Source: Gammaproteobacteria bacterium | GTDB lineage: Bacteria; Pseudomonadota; Gammaproteobacteria; SZUA-229 | NCBI GenBank assembly: GCA_030637945.1 | Contig: DAOWFN010000213.1 | Span: 1 to 8,963, forward strand | Direction of reading: 5' to 3' | DNA length: 8,963 nt | Part shown: piece after piece, positions 1-6,569 of the stretch | Layout: the number at the start of each line of letters is the position of its first letter | Numbering within the stretch: position 1 is the first letter of the stretch | Notes under the pieces: generated by a model | Database searches by the model: none | What the model was told of the DNA's origin: nothing | What the model saw: only the letters and a program-made list of their open reading frames with translations | Position numbers and translations under genes: made by a program

Positions 1-49
1 AAAAATTCAAATGGTAATATTCGCACGAGAGATGCTGCTTAGAACCATG

Positions 50-81
50 TTGTTTACGACTTTCAATTTACAACTTAAAAC
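50..81 (+). promoter_or_regulatory. weak candidate promoter for ybiT
   Basis: The 104 nt before ybiT hold no recognisable gene end. A TTTACG hexamer (53-58) lies 17 nt before TAAAAC (76-81); each matches four of six bases of the sigma-70 consensus. A GGA at 94-96 is the only Shine-Dalgarno-like sequence before the ATG. This is a guess based on spacing in AT-rich DNA, and the true promoter may lie outside the window. Confidence 0.2.
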
Positions 82-104
82 TTTTTTATCCCCGGAATAA
101 AACA

Positions 105-1715
105 ATGTTAGCAACAGCAAATATAACCATGCAATTTGGCGCCAAGCCTCTTTTTGAAAACGTCTCAGTGAAGTTTGGTGATGGGAATCGCTATGGACTT
201 ATCGGTGCAAATGGCTGTGGCAAATCGACGTTCATGAAAATTCTGGGCGGGGATCTGGAGCCCTCAGCTGGCAACGTATCTAATGACCCGAATGAACGCA
301 TTGGTAAATTGAAACAGGATCAGTTCGCTTACGAAGAATTTAATGTGATCGATACGGTCATCATGGGGCATGAAGAACTGTGGGCGATCAAATCTGAAAA
401 AGATGCGATTTATGCTAACCCGGAAATGACAGAAGCAGATGGTATTCGTGCGGGCGACCTCGAGGCTGAATTTGCTGAGATGGATGGCTATTCAGCTGAA
501 GCACGTGCAGGTGAACTACTATTAGGCCTGGACATCCCTATCGAGCAGCATTATGGTCCGATGAGTGAAGTAGCACCGGGCTGGAAATTACGTGTATTAC
601 TGGCACAGGCGCTGTTTTCTGAGCCTGACATCATGTTGTTAGATGAGCCTACAAACAACCTGGACATCAACACTATTCGCTGGTTGGAAGATATACTCAA
701 CGAACGTAAATGTACCATGGTTATCATCTCGCATGACCGTCATTTCTTGAACAGTGTCTGTACGCACATGGCCGATTTAGATTACGGTGAGATCCGTATG
801 TATCCGGGTACATATGATGATTATATGATTGCCTCAACGCAGGTAACCGAGCGTCTACAATCTGAGAATGCGAAGAAAAAAGCGCAGATCGCCGAATTAA
901 AATCTTTTGTCAGTCGTTTCTCTGCAAACGCTTCAAAATCTAAACAGGCAACGTCACGTGCAAAACAGATAGATAAAATTCAACTGGCAGAAGTTAAACC
1001 TTCAAGCCGTAAGAATCCATACATCTATTTTGACGAAGATAAAAAGCTTCATCGCCTGGCGCTCGAAGTCGAAGGTTTAGCAAAAAGTTTTGATGATTAC
1101 CTGTTTGCCAATCTCGATCTCATGGTAGAAGTTGGTGAGCGTGTCGCTATCATCGGTCCTAATGGTATCGGTAAGACCAGCTTATTAAGATGTTTATACG
1201 GCAACCTGGAAGCATCTGCCGGAAGTGTAAAATGGTCTGAGAATGCGCAGCTTGGCTACTATGCACAGGATCATGCCGCTGACTTCGAAGAAGATAAAAC
1301 ACTCTATGACTGGATGAGCTACTGGGGCAAGGAAAACGATGATGAACAGTCTATACGCGGCACGCTAGGACGTTTATTGTTCTCATCAGATGACATAAAC
1401 AAAAAAGTTAGTGTTATCTCAGGTGGTGAGCAAGGCCGTATGTTGTTTGGCAAGTTAATGCTGGAGCGCAATAATATCCTGTTGATGGATGAGCCTACCA
1501 ACCACCTTGATATGGAATCTATCGAATCACTCAACCTGGCGCTGGACAATTTTCCCGGTACCCTGTTCTTTGTCAGTCATGACCGTGAATTTGTATCTTC
1601 ATTAGCAACACGTATTATCGAAATGACACCAAAAGGTTTGGTTGATTTCCGTGGTACCTATGAAGAATACCTGGCAAGTCAAGGTATGGAACAAGGCAAC
1701 CGTAAAGCCTCATAG
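105..1715 (+). CDS. ybiT: ABC-F family ATPase, YbiT type
   Basis: A 536-residue soluble protein with two ATP-binding cassettes and no membrane segment, as expected of ABC-F translation factors, which act at the ribosomal E site. Cassette 1 has Walker A GANGCGKST (34-42), Walker B ending in D180-E181 and the H-loop H210. Its signature is the degenerate EVAPGWKLR (155-163) characteristic of YbiT, not LSGGE. The charged helical linker (about 245-310) corresponds to the P-site tRNA interaction motif. Cassette 2 has Walker A GPNGIGKTS (351-359), a proper signature SGGEQ (439-443) and D462-E463. As I recall the sequences, it is close to E. coli YbiT (about 530 residues) along its whole length, including the MLxxxNxTMQFG start, which supports this ATG. 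Roles in resolving stalled or difficult translation are known for the family; the exact duty of YbiT is less clear. Confidence 0.95.
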   Translation: MLATANITMQFGAKPLFENVSVKFGDGNRYGLIGANGCGKSTFMKILGGDLEPSAGNVSNDPNERIGKLKQDQFAYEEFNVIDTVIMGHEELWAIKSEKDAIYANPEMTEADGIRAGDLEAEFAEMDGYSAEARAGELLLGLDIPIEQHYGPMSEVAPGWKLRVLLAQALFSEPDIMLLDEPTNNLDINTIRWLEDILNERKCTMVIISHDRHFLNSVCTHMADLDYGEIRMYPGTYDDYMIASTQVTERLQSENAKKKAQIAELKSFVSRFSANASKSKQATSRAKQIDKIQLAEVKPSSRKNPYIYFDEDKKLHRLALEVEGLAKSFDDYLFANLDLMVEVGERVAIIGPNGIGKTSLLRCLYGNLEASAGSVKWSENAQLGYYAQDHAADFEEDKTLYDWMSYWGKENDDEQSIRGTLGRLLFSSDDINKKVSVISGGEQGRMLFGKLMLERNNILLMDEPTNHLDMESIESLNLALDNFPGTLFFVSHDREFVSSLATRIIEMTPKGLVDFRGTYEEYLASQGMEQGNRKAS

Positions 1716-1753
1716 GTGTTTTATGTAGGTGCGAATTCATATAGCAACAAAAC

Positions 1754-1759
1754 TATACT
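1754..1759 (+). promoter_or_regulatory. candidate -10 element placing the start at the NYN ATG
   Basis: TATACT matches five of six bases of a -10 hexamer and ends 6 nt before the ATG at 1766. Transcription started from it would begin at or next to the start codon. No Shine-Dalgarno sequence is visible in the 50-nt gap after ybiT. No convincing -35 is present at 16-18 nt spacing, so read-through from ybiT remains equally possible. Confidence 0.3.
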
Positions 1760-1765
1760 TCTACC

Positions 1766-2239
1766 ATGAAAAAAATTGCTATCTTTGTAGACGTGCAAAA
1801 CATCTACTACACCACACGTGATACTTATGGCAGGCAGTTCGATTACCGGAAATTCTGGAAACGCATAAACTCTGAAGGTGAAATCGTCCTGGCAAATGCA
1901 TATGCAATCCACCGTGGTGACGATAAACAACAAAAATTTCAAGATGCTCTCAGACACATCGGTTTTGATGTGAAACTTAAGCCCTATATTCAGCGCAGTG
2001 ATGGTTCCGCTAAAGGTGACTGGGATGTGGGTATAGCTATCGACGTTATGGAAGCAGCCAGAGAGGTTGATACGGTTATATTGTTGTCTGGCGATGGTGA
2101 CTTCGATCTTTTGCTAAAAAAGATCAATCAGGATTATAGCGTGGTTACAGAAGTTTATAGCGTCTCTGCGCTTACTGCTGATTCGCTCATCAAAGCAAGT
2201 GATATTTATTACCCCATTGATCAGGACTTATTACAGTAA
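1766..2239 (+). CDS. NYN domain protein (LabA/DUF88 family), putative RNase
   Basis: A 157-residue single-domain protein of the NYN fold, related to PIN nucleases. The acidic residues expected of the metal site are visible: D9 in IFVDVQN with N12, D85/D87 in KGDWDVGIAIDV with D93, and D110/D112 in LLSGDGDFDLL. No signal peptide, membrane segment or extra domain is present. Length is typical of stand-alone bacterial members. An in-frame stop at 1742-1744 and the lack of other start codons fix the ATG. It lies 50 nt after ybiT on the same strand, so co-transcription is possible, but no Shine-Dalgarno is seen and a -10-like TATACT sits directly upstream. RNase activity is inferred from the family; the substrate is unknown. 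It is not the cyanobacterial clock protein LabA itself. Confidence 0.88.
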   Translation: MKKIAIFVDVQNIYYTTRDTYGRQFDYRKFWKRINSEGEIVLANAYAIHRGDDKQQKFQDALRHIGFDVKLKPYIQRSDGSAKGDWDVGIAIDVMEAAREVDTVILLSGDGDFDLLLKKINQDYSVVTEVYSVSALTADSLIKASDIYYPIDQDLLQ

Positions 2240-2249
2240 TGTACTGAAT

Positions 2250-2286
2250 ATAGATCTATCCTCAAGATCATTGGGAATAGATCTAT
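2250..2286. terminator. inverted repeat between convergent genes, possible bidirectional terminator
   Basis: ATAGATCTAT occurs at 2250-2259 and again at 2277-2286. Each copy is a perfect palindrome, so the two can pair as a 10-bp stem around a 17-nt loop; an inner CC/GG pairing is possible with a bulge. It sits between the NYN stop and the convergent regulator gene, and the right arm contains that gene's stop codon (2283-2285). No T-tract follows on either strand, so intrinsic termination would be weak. Confidence 0.4.
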
Positions 2287-3506
2287 GCCTTAAAGCCGTC
2301 CGTTATAGTATTTTCAGCAATGTTTAATCTCTGTTTGTGGGCATACTTAAGGATAGATTCGAGTGGTTCGATCATGTTTATAATATGCTGATTTGGTATA
2401 TTATTGTAATCACCATTTAGGATATTCTGGAAATGCTGGCAGAGATGTCTCGTATCTAATGGTTGTGAATCTGTTGTTTGATTGTCTGGCACGTCAGCGT
2501 TGATTGCCTGTGGCCTGTTTTCGATGGATTGGTCTGGAGAAAGAGCCGTCTGATCTTTTCTATACTCTTCTCTATCTATTATTTCATCGTGCCTTACGAT
2601 TAGTTTGCCACCATCGTGCAGCGACACTTCTAATGCTTTTTCTGTCTGTTGCTGAAATTCATTAATTGTGATGCTTGACGTTTGATTCGCCAATGAATTT
2701 AAGCCTATAGCAAGGTTGAGCTTGATCCTTTCACCATTATGCTTGAACACTAGTTTTGCAACAGCCGTTCGAAATCGCATGGCGACGATATGTGCTTTGA
2801 ATGCTTTTGTCATCGGGAGCAATATAGCGATTCTGCCGGAGCCAAGATGTGCGAGTTCTTCCTCTTTACGTAATGATTTTTTGAGGGTTTCGATTATGGT
2901 CTGTATCATCTCGATGCTGATATTTTCATAGTGCTCCGTGATATCACTATCAGCATTTATCGCCTGCATGACTAATATAGAAAGCTCAAGTTTATGTCTA
3001 TATGCGTTAGCGATCGATTTCTCGCCCAGAATATGAAAACCCTTGTTGTTGAGCAGGTCTACCGAATCATCCGATGTTGCTCTGGTTTCAAGTTCAACGA
3101 TTTTTTTATTGAGGTTGCTGTACGAATTTGCCCGTGTAACTACATCCAGCTCTGAAAACGGTTTGCTGATGTAGTCGGTAGCACCGATATTAAAGGACGC
3201 TTTTTTTGCGGCATCATTATCTTCATGACCAGTGATTATGATGACCGGCAGGTTTGAGACACGTCGACAATCGGATGACCTGATTTGTTTCAGTAAAAGC
3301 ATGCCATTCATTACAGGCATATGCAGGTCTGCGAAAACAAGTGATATATTTTCCTCGGACTGGATCAGCTGCCAGGCTTCTTCGCCGTTGCTCGCATGGT
3401 GGACCATATAATTACTACCCAGGTATTTTTTTATTACGTTTCTGGTCGTTACGGAATCATCGACGATTAATACATGTGTTTCATCATTTTTTATTATGTT
3501 CTGCAT
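2283..3506 (-). CDS. response regulator with receiver and degenerate GGDEF domains
   Basis: A 407-residue protein. Residues 10-130 form a CheY-like receiver with the acidic pair D16/D17, phospho-acceptor D60 (FADLHMP), T92 and K115 (SKPF). Residues about 147-305 align with a GGDEF diguanylate cyclase domain, but the signature is GSGRI (222-226) followed by the typical AILLP. The I-site RxxD is RKEE (213-216), and the first metal aspartate appears to be Q181. Cyclase activity is therefore not expected; a role as a phosphorylation-controlled binding or adaptor domain is inferred. Residues 305-345 are a polar linker and 346-407 a mostly helical tail that I do not recognise. No kinase gene adjoins it on this strand, so it is an orphan regulator. 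The start codon is preceded by ATGTAA and by no clear Shine-Dalgarno. Confidence 0.85.
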   Translation of the reverse strand: MQNIIKNDETHVLIVDDSVTTRNVIKKYLGSNYMVHHASNGEEAWQLIQSEENISLVFADLHMPVMNGMLLLKQIRSSDCRRVSNLPVIIITGHEDNDAAKKASFNIGATDYISKPFSELDVVTRANSYSNLNKKIVELETRATSDDSVDLLNNKGFHILGEKSIANAYRHKLELSILVMQAINADSDITEHYENISIEMIQTIIETLKKSLRKEEELAHLGSGRIAILLPMTKAFKAHIVAMRFRTAVAKLVFKHNGERIKLNLAIGLNSLANQTSSITINEFQQQTEKALEVSLHDGGKLIVRHDEIIDREEYRKDQTALSPDQSIENRPQAINADVPDNQTTDSQPLDTRHLCQHFQNILNGDYNNIPNQHIINMIEPLESILKYAHKQRLNIAENTITDGFKA

Positions 3507-3541
3507 TTACATTTAGACTTATTATTAATAAGAGCACTTGA

Positions 3542-3547
3542 ATTATA
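3542..3547 (-). promoter_or_regulatory. candidate -10 for the receiver/degenerate-GGDEF gene
   Basis: On the minus strand these bases read TATAAT, a perfect -10 hexamer, with a leader of about 30 nt to the start codon. No good -35 lies 16-18 nt further upstream. The upstream DNA is very AT-rich and contains a 9-bp inverted repeat (3553-3561 with 3566-3574), which could act as an UP-like element or a protein site. Confidence 0.4.
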
Positions 3548-3552
3548 AACCA

Positions 3553-3574
3553 AAAATAATATTTTTATTATTTT
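3553..3574. repeat. AT-only perfect inverted repeat in the divergent intergenic region
   Basis: AAAATAATA (3553-3561) and TATTATTTT (3566-3574) are exact reverse complements around TTTT. It lies just upstream of the minus-strand -10 and about 35 nt before the TTCAG boxes of the divergent gene. It could be a nucleoid-protein or operator site, but AT-rich intergenic DNA yields such repeats easily. Confidence 0.35.
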
Positions 3575-3608
3575 CACTTTTGAAAAGTCACCATTCTCAG
3601 TGTTTTTT

Positions 3609-3643
3609 CGTTCAGCTTTCATTCAGCCAGTTAGCGATACATT
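3609..3643 (+). promoter_or_regulatory. PhoP-like direct-repeat box and -10 for the His-rich gene
   Basis: CGTTCAG (3609-3615) and CATTCAG (3620-3626) form a direct repeat with an 11-bp start-to-start period. Eleven nt later lies TACATT (3638-3643), a -10-like hexamer. There is no recognisable -35 at the right spacing, as expected for a promoter activated by an OmpR/PhoP-family protein bound over the -35 region. The same arrangement, base for base in spacing, precedes the gene at 6803. The predicted start is near 3650, giving a leader of about 45 nt. Assignment to the local PhoP-like regulator is inference. Confidence 0.65.
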
Positions 3644-3651
3644 ACAACCAT

Positions 3652-3670
3652 CGGGTGTAACCCGGTTTTT
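3652..3670 (+). other. small leader hairpin followed by five T
   Basis: CGGGT (3652-3656) and ACCCG (3660-3664) pair around GTA, followed by G and TTTTT (3666-3670). It resembles a miniature intrinsic terminator, but it lies at the predicted 5' end of the His-rich transcript, before the Shine-Dalgarno at 3683. It may be a 5' stabilising hairpin or may stop read-through from upstream. The stem is only 5 bp. Confidence 0.35.
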
Positions 3671-3694
3671 GTTAACGTTATTAGGAGAGTAAAG

Positions 3695-4144
3695 ATGATA
3701 AACATTACAAGCTTAAAAAATACCCTTAAAACGCTGCCTGTTATAGGCGTTCTTGCAATGGGTCTGGCGCTGGCACCTGCTACATCGATGGCCGGCAATG
3801 GTGATCGTGGACACCATAAATCAGGATACTCAAAGAGTTCTGGAAAACACCATGATAAAGGGCATTATCGCAGTGGTAAACACGCCTACAGAAAACATGA
3901 TAGAGGTCACAAAAGAAACCTTGGCCATCACTTAGATCGACATTACAGCACTCGATATGGAAATCGCCATGATAAGCATTATCGCGGACATAGCCATGGT
4001 CATCATTACGATCACAGAGGCCATGCTACTACGCACTATGTTGTAAATGAGTATCCGTATAGAGATCATTATATTGGTCTGGACCATCTTAGATTCATGA
4101 TTGGTCTGCATACCGATAACTTTGATATCACCTTTCGTGACTAG
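3695..4144 (+). CDS. secreted histidine-rich protein, possible metal buffer
   Basis: A 149-residue precursor. Residues 1-33 form a Sec signal peptide: a lysine-containing n-region, a hydrophobic core at about 14-29 and a likely cut after SMA (31-33). The mature part of about 116 residues has 23 histidines and many Gly, Lys, Arg, Tyr and Asp residues but no cysteine. Clusters such as HSHGHHYDH (99-107) suggest binding of Ni, Zn, Cu or Co in the periplasm; this is inference from composition. The last 35 residues are less repetitive and may fold. I recognise no named family. Translation is supported by a strong Shine-Dalgarno AGGAGAG (3683-3689). It stands first before the PepSY and PhoP/PhoQ-like genes, behind its own TTCAG-box promoter, and a 15-bp hairpin follows its stop. 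Confidence 0.85.
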   Translation: MINITSLKNTLKTLPVIGVLAMGLALAPATSMAGNGDRGHHKSGYSKSSGKHHDKGHYRSGKHAYRKHDRGHKRNLGHHLDRHYSTRYGNRHDKHYRGHSHGHHYDHRGHATTHYVVNEYPYRDHYIGLDHLRFMIGLHTDNFDITFRD

Positions 4145-4151
4145 CTGTGCC

Positions 4152-4200
4152 TATGTCGTTTAGCAGCATGGATTTTATTCTGATTCTGCTAAGCGACATA
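4152..4200 (+). terminator. 15-bp stem hairpin after the His-rich gene
   Basis: TATGTCGTTTAGCAG (4152-4166) pairs with CTGCTAAGCGACATA (4186-4200) along 15 bp, with one G-U pair in RNA and a 19-nt loop. It begins 7 nt after the His-rich stop. Only a weak run (TATATGGTTT) follows instead of a T-tract. It could be a leaky terminator or a 3' mRNA stabiliser that makes the His-rich message more abundant than the downstream signalling genes. Confidence 0.55.
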
Positions 4201-4261
4201 TATATGGTTTACCATGGCGCTTCGGTGTAAGCTTCCGTTGTTAAACAATTATGAGCATCTC

Positions 4262-4519
4262 ATGAAAAACTTTTTCTTTTTACTCTTTTTTACGCTAACA
4301 CTGTTGCTTAATAGTAACGTGCACGCAGCGTCTGATGGTATTAGCAAACAGCAAGCGGCAGATATTGCTACGCAGCAACATCCGGGTCGAGTACTGGGTG
4401 TTAAACGTAAGGCAGATGTCTATAAAGTAAAAATATTGAGTGATAGCGGTAAAGTTCGCGTCATCCAGGTTGATGCTAAGGGCAAAAAAAATAGATCCGG
4501 CAAAAAATCTGGTAGATAG
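4262..4519 (+). CDS. small exported PepSY-domain protein
   Basis: An 85-residue precursor. I place the start at 4262 rather than the longer in-frame ATG at 4214, because translation from 4262 gives a clean signal peptide: MKN, a hydrophobic core (4-16) and a likely cut after VHA (20-22). The mature protein of 63 residues is a single PepSY domain (about 27-75), with ISKQQAADIA, HPGRVLGVK and YKVKILSDSGKVRVIQVDAKG, followed by a basic tail. PepSY proteins are small periplasmic modules found with proteases and beside OmpR-type two-component systems; the name reflects a proposed protease-inhibitory role. Here it sits 2 nt before the regulator gene, so it may modulate the sensor kinase in the periplasm (inference). 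The Shine-Dalgarno is weak, and a five-codon reading frame (ATG 4251, stop TGA 4263-4265) overlaps its start codon. Confidence 0.85.
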   Translation: MKNFFFLLFFTLTLLLNSNVHAASDGISKQQAADIATQQHPGRVLGVKRKADVYKVKILSDSGKVRVIQVDAKGKKNRSGKKSGR

Positions 4520-4521
4520 CC

Positions 4522-5205
4522 ATGCGTGTTCTGGTCATTGAAGACGAATTAAATTTACAGGCAGACATAAAGACACGCCTGGAATCTGAAGACTATATCG
4601 TTGACACCAGCGGCGATGGTGACGAAGGTTACTTTTTCGCTACTGAATATCCATTAGATGCAGCAATAGTCGATATCGGTCTGCCAGGTATGAGCGGCAT
4701 CGAGATCATCAAAAAATTACGAGAAGATGGCAGCTCCCTGCCCATCTTAATTCTAACCGCACGCAGTCGTTGGCAGGAAAAAGTCGAAGGTCTTGAAGCC
4801 GGTGCCGATGATTACCTTGTCAAACCGTTCCAGATGGAAGAGCTGCTGGCAAGAGTTAAAGCCTTGTTGCGTAGGGCTGCAGGCTCGCCAACGACAGAAC
4901 TTAAATGTGGTTGTGTCACGATAAACCCCGCTACCCAGCAAGTATTACTTAACGAAGAGCTGATCGATGTAACTGCCTTCGAATATCGTATGCTGGAATA
5001 CATGATGAGAAACTCGAGTGAAGCAGTATCAAAAGCTCGGCTGGCTGATTACCTCTACCCGCATGATGACGATCGAGACAGTAATGTTATCGAAGTCTTG
5101 ATTGGACGATTACGTAAAAAACTCGATCCGGATGGTTCGTTAAAACCGATCGAAACGCTGCGTAACCGTGGTTATCGGTTTACACTTTGTGACGATAGTA
5201 AATAA
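4522..5205 (+). CDS. phoP-like: OmpR/PhoP-family response regulator
   Basis: A 227-residue two-domain transcription factor. The receiver (1-118) has E7/D8, phospho-acceptor D51 (IVDIGLPG), T79 and K101 (VKPF). The DNA-binding winged helix (about 128-223) shows VTAFEYRMLEYMMRN, the recognition-helix region SNVIEVLIGRLRKKL and the wing RNRGYRF. Wording such as LPILILTARSRWQEKVEGLEAGADDY is typical of the PhoP/QseB branch and close to PhoP. It starts 2 nt after the PepSY gene, and its stop TAA overlaps the kinase start (TAATG), so the three genes are almost surely one operon. A PhoP-type regulator binds tandem half-sites of 11-bp period, which matches the boxes at 3609 and 6736. Orthology to enterobacterial PhoP in the strict sense is not established. 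Confidence 0.93.
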   Translation: MRVLVIEDELNLQADIKTRLESEDYIVDTSGDGDEGYFFATEYPLDAAIVDIGLPGMSGIEIIKKLREDGSSLPILILTARSRWQEKVEGLEAGADDYLVKPFQMEELLARVKALLRRAAGSPTTELKCGCVTINPATQQVLLNEELIDVTAFEYRMLEYMMRNSSEAVSKARLADYLYPHDDDRDSNVIEVLIGRLRKKLDPDGSLKPIETLRNRGYRFTLCDDSK

Positions 5206-6512
5206 TGTCACTTAACCTCCGAATTATCTTAAGTGCCACATTGGTACTGATAACCTTTATTACCCTTACAGCCGTTACCCTTGATCGTGCTTTTATAGAC
5301 AGCACCGAAAGTGCTCTGCGAGATAAGTTAACCAGCCAGTTATATGCGCTCATGGCTGCAGCAGAGGTCGATGATGAAGGCCTATTGATGCCTTCCAATG
5401 AGCTTGATGCGCTGTTAGGTCTGCCGAGCTCTGGTGTTTACGCTTTCGTAACAGATCAAACGGGACAAGCATTATGGCAGTCATCTTCCGCACTTGGTGC
5501 GAAACCACCACAGCCTGCAACGCTTGAGGGTGGTGAAAAAAAGTTTAAAAAAATAAAGACTGAAAATAATGCTTATTACACTTTTGCCTACGGCGTAGAT
5601 TGGTCGACAGGAACAAAAGCTACTTCATTAACCTTCAACATAACGACAGACTTAAAATCGTTTGATAAACAGATTATTGAGTACAGGACGACTTTGTGGA
5701 GCTGGTTAGTCGCTATGGCGCTGTTGTTGCTAGTGAGTCAGATGATTATCTTACGCTGGGGCCTGTCGCCACTACGTAAAGTAGGTGCAGAGCTAAGCCT
5801 GATAGAAAGCGGTGAGCGGAAAAAAATTCAGGATGCATATCCTCTTGAAATTGAAAGACTTACAAGTAATATCAATATTTTACTTGAACAAGAGCGTGAA
5901 CAAAAAACACGTTACCGCAATGCACTGGGTGATCTGGCTCATAGCCTGAAAACACCGCTTGCTGTTTTACAAAGTGGTTTGAGTAAAACAGCTGATGATT
6001 CTGCGCAGGAACAGATCACACGTATGAATTCAATCGTTGAATATCAGCTGCAGCGTGCTGCCACAGCGGGCGCTGCCAATATTGGTAAATCGATTGATGT
6101 TAAATTGCTCGTCGATCGTATGCTTGAGTCATTATATAAAGTCTACCGAGATAAAAACATCACGGTTGATCTGGCGATAGATACAGCGCTAGTGTTTAAA
6201 GGTGACGAAGGCGATTTGATGGAAGTGCTTGGAAATCTCCTGGATAATGCATTTAAATGGGCAGATAAAAGCGTTGAAATAAAATCAGTGAAAACCGATA
6301 AAGGGATACGTATAGCAGTAAACGATGATGGCCCGGGTATTGCCAGAGATAGAATCGATGAATTATTACAGCGCGGTGTGCGCGCGGACCAGACGACACC
6401 TGGCCATGGTATTGGTTTATCGATAGTAAAAAACATCGTTCAGGCATACCACGGCAGTATAGAAATAAATAAAAGTCAGTCTGGCGGCGCCCAGGTAGTA
6501 GTAACGCTTTAA
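5205..6512 (+). CDS. phoQ-like: PhoQ-like sensor histidine kinase
   Basis: A 435-residue inner-membrane kinase that would phosphorylate the regulator encoded just upstream. TM1 spans about 7-26, a periplasmic sensor about 27-161 and TM2 about 164-183, followed by HAMP (about 184-232). The phospho-acceptor H246 lies in GDLAHSLKTPLAVLQ, which is almost the PhoQ H-box. The ATPase domain has N348 (LLDNAFKWA), DDGPGI (374-379) and GHGIGLS (400-406). The sensor contains SSGVYAFVTDQTGQALWQSS, a pattern of PhoQ-type PDC/PAS-like folds, but lacks the membrane-proximal acidic cluster of enterobacterial PhoQ that senses Mg2+ and peptides. The signal may therefore differ. Its ATG overlaps the regulator stop by one base, without a clear Shine-Dalgarno, which suggests translational coupling. 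Length is somewhat below the 486 residues of E. coli PhoQ. Confidence 0.92.
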   Translation: MSLNLRIILSATLVLITFITLTAVTLDRAFIDSTESALRDKLTSQLYALMAAAEVDDEGLLMPSNELDALLGLPSSGVYAFVTDQTGQALWQSSSALGAKPPQPATLEGGEKKFKKIKTENNAYYTFAYGVDWSTGTKATSLTFNITTDLKSFDKQIIEYRTTLWSWLVAMALLLLVSQMIILRWGLSPLRKVGAELSLIESGERKKIQDAYPLEIERLTSNINILLEQEREQKTRYRNALGDLAHSLKTPLAVLQSGLSKTADDSAQEQITRMNSIVEYQLQRAATAGAANIGKSIDVKLLVDRMLESLYKVYRDKNITVDLAIDTALVFKGDEGDLMEVLGNLLDNAFKWADKSVEIKSVKTDKGIRIAVNDDGPGIARDRIDELLQRGVRADQTTPGHGIGLSIVKNIVQAYHGSIEINKSQSGGAQVVVTL

Positions 6513-6537
6513 TATTACTCGTATCCAGGATTTCTTT

Positions 6538-6569
6538 AGTCATGCTGGCATGTTCATAGCCGGTATCCA
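6538..6569 (-). repeat. REP-like unit, reverse orientation, diverged
   Basis: Read on the minus strand, this 32-nt unit starts TGGATACCGG and ends CAGCATGACT. It matches the forward unit at 6616-6647 at 23 of 32 positions without gaps. The hairpin arms have decayed (CCGGC against GCCAG, one mismatch). A further TGGATAC on the same strand (6521-6527) hints at a partial neighbouring copy. Units of the form TGGAT-CCGG...CCGG-ATGAC are common dispersed repeats in gammaproteobacterial genomes. Confidence 0.5.

Noticed and set aside
155..1500. Degenerate first signature motif of YbiT as evidence of a broken ATPase
   Set aside because: The same EVAPGWKLR sequence is normal for YbiT proteins, and all catalytic glutamates and lysines are present.
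3753..3935. Open frame inside the His-rich gene on the same strand
   Set aside because: It is an out-of-frame shadow of a repetitive coding sequence with a strong Shine-Dalgarno for the main frame only.
4204..4215. Near-palindrome ATGGTTTACCAT before the PepSY gene as an operator
   Set aside because: Only 5-bp arms, a single copy, and no relation to a recognisable promoter.
4214..4261. N-terminal extension of the PepSY gene from the ATG at 4214
   Set aside because: The extra 16 residues would precede and spoil a clear signal peptide that starts at 4262.
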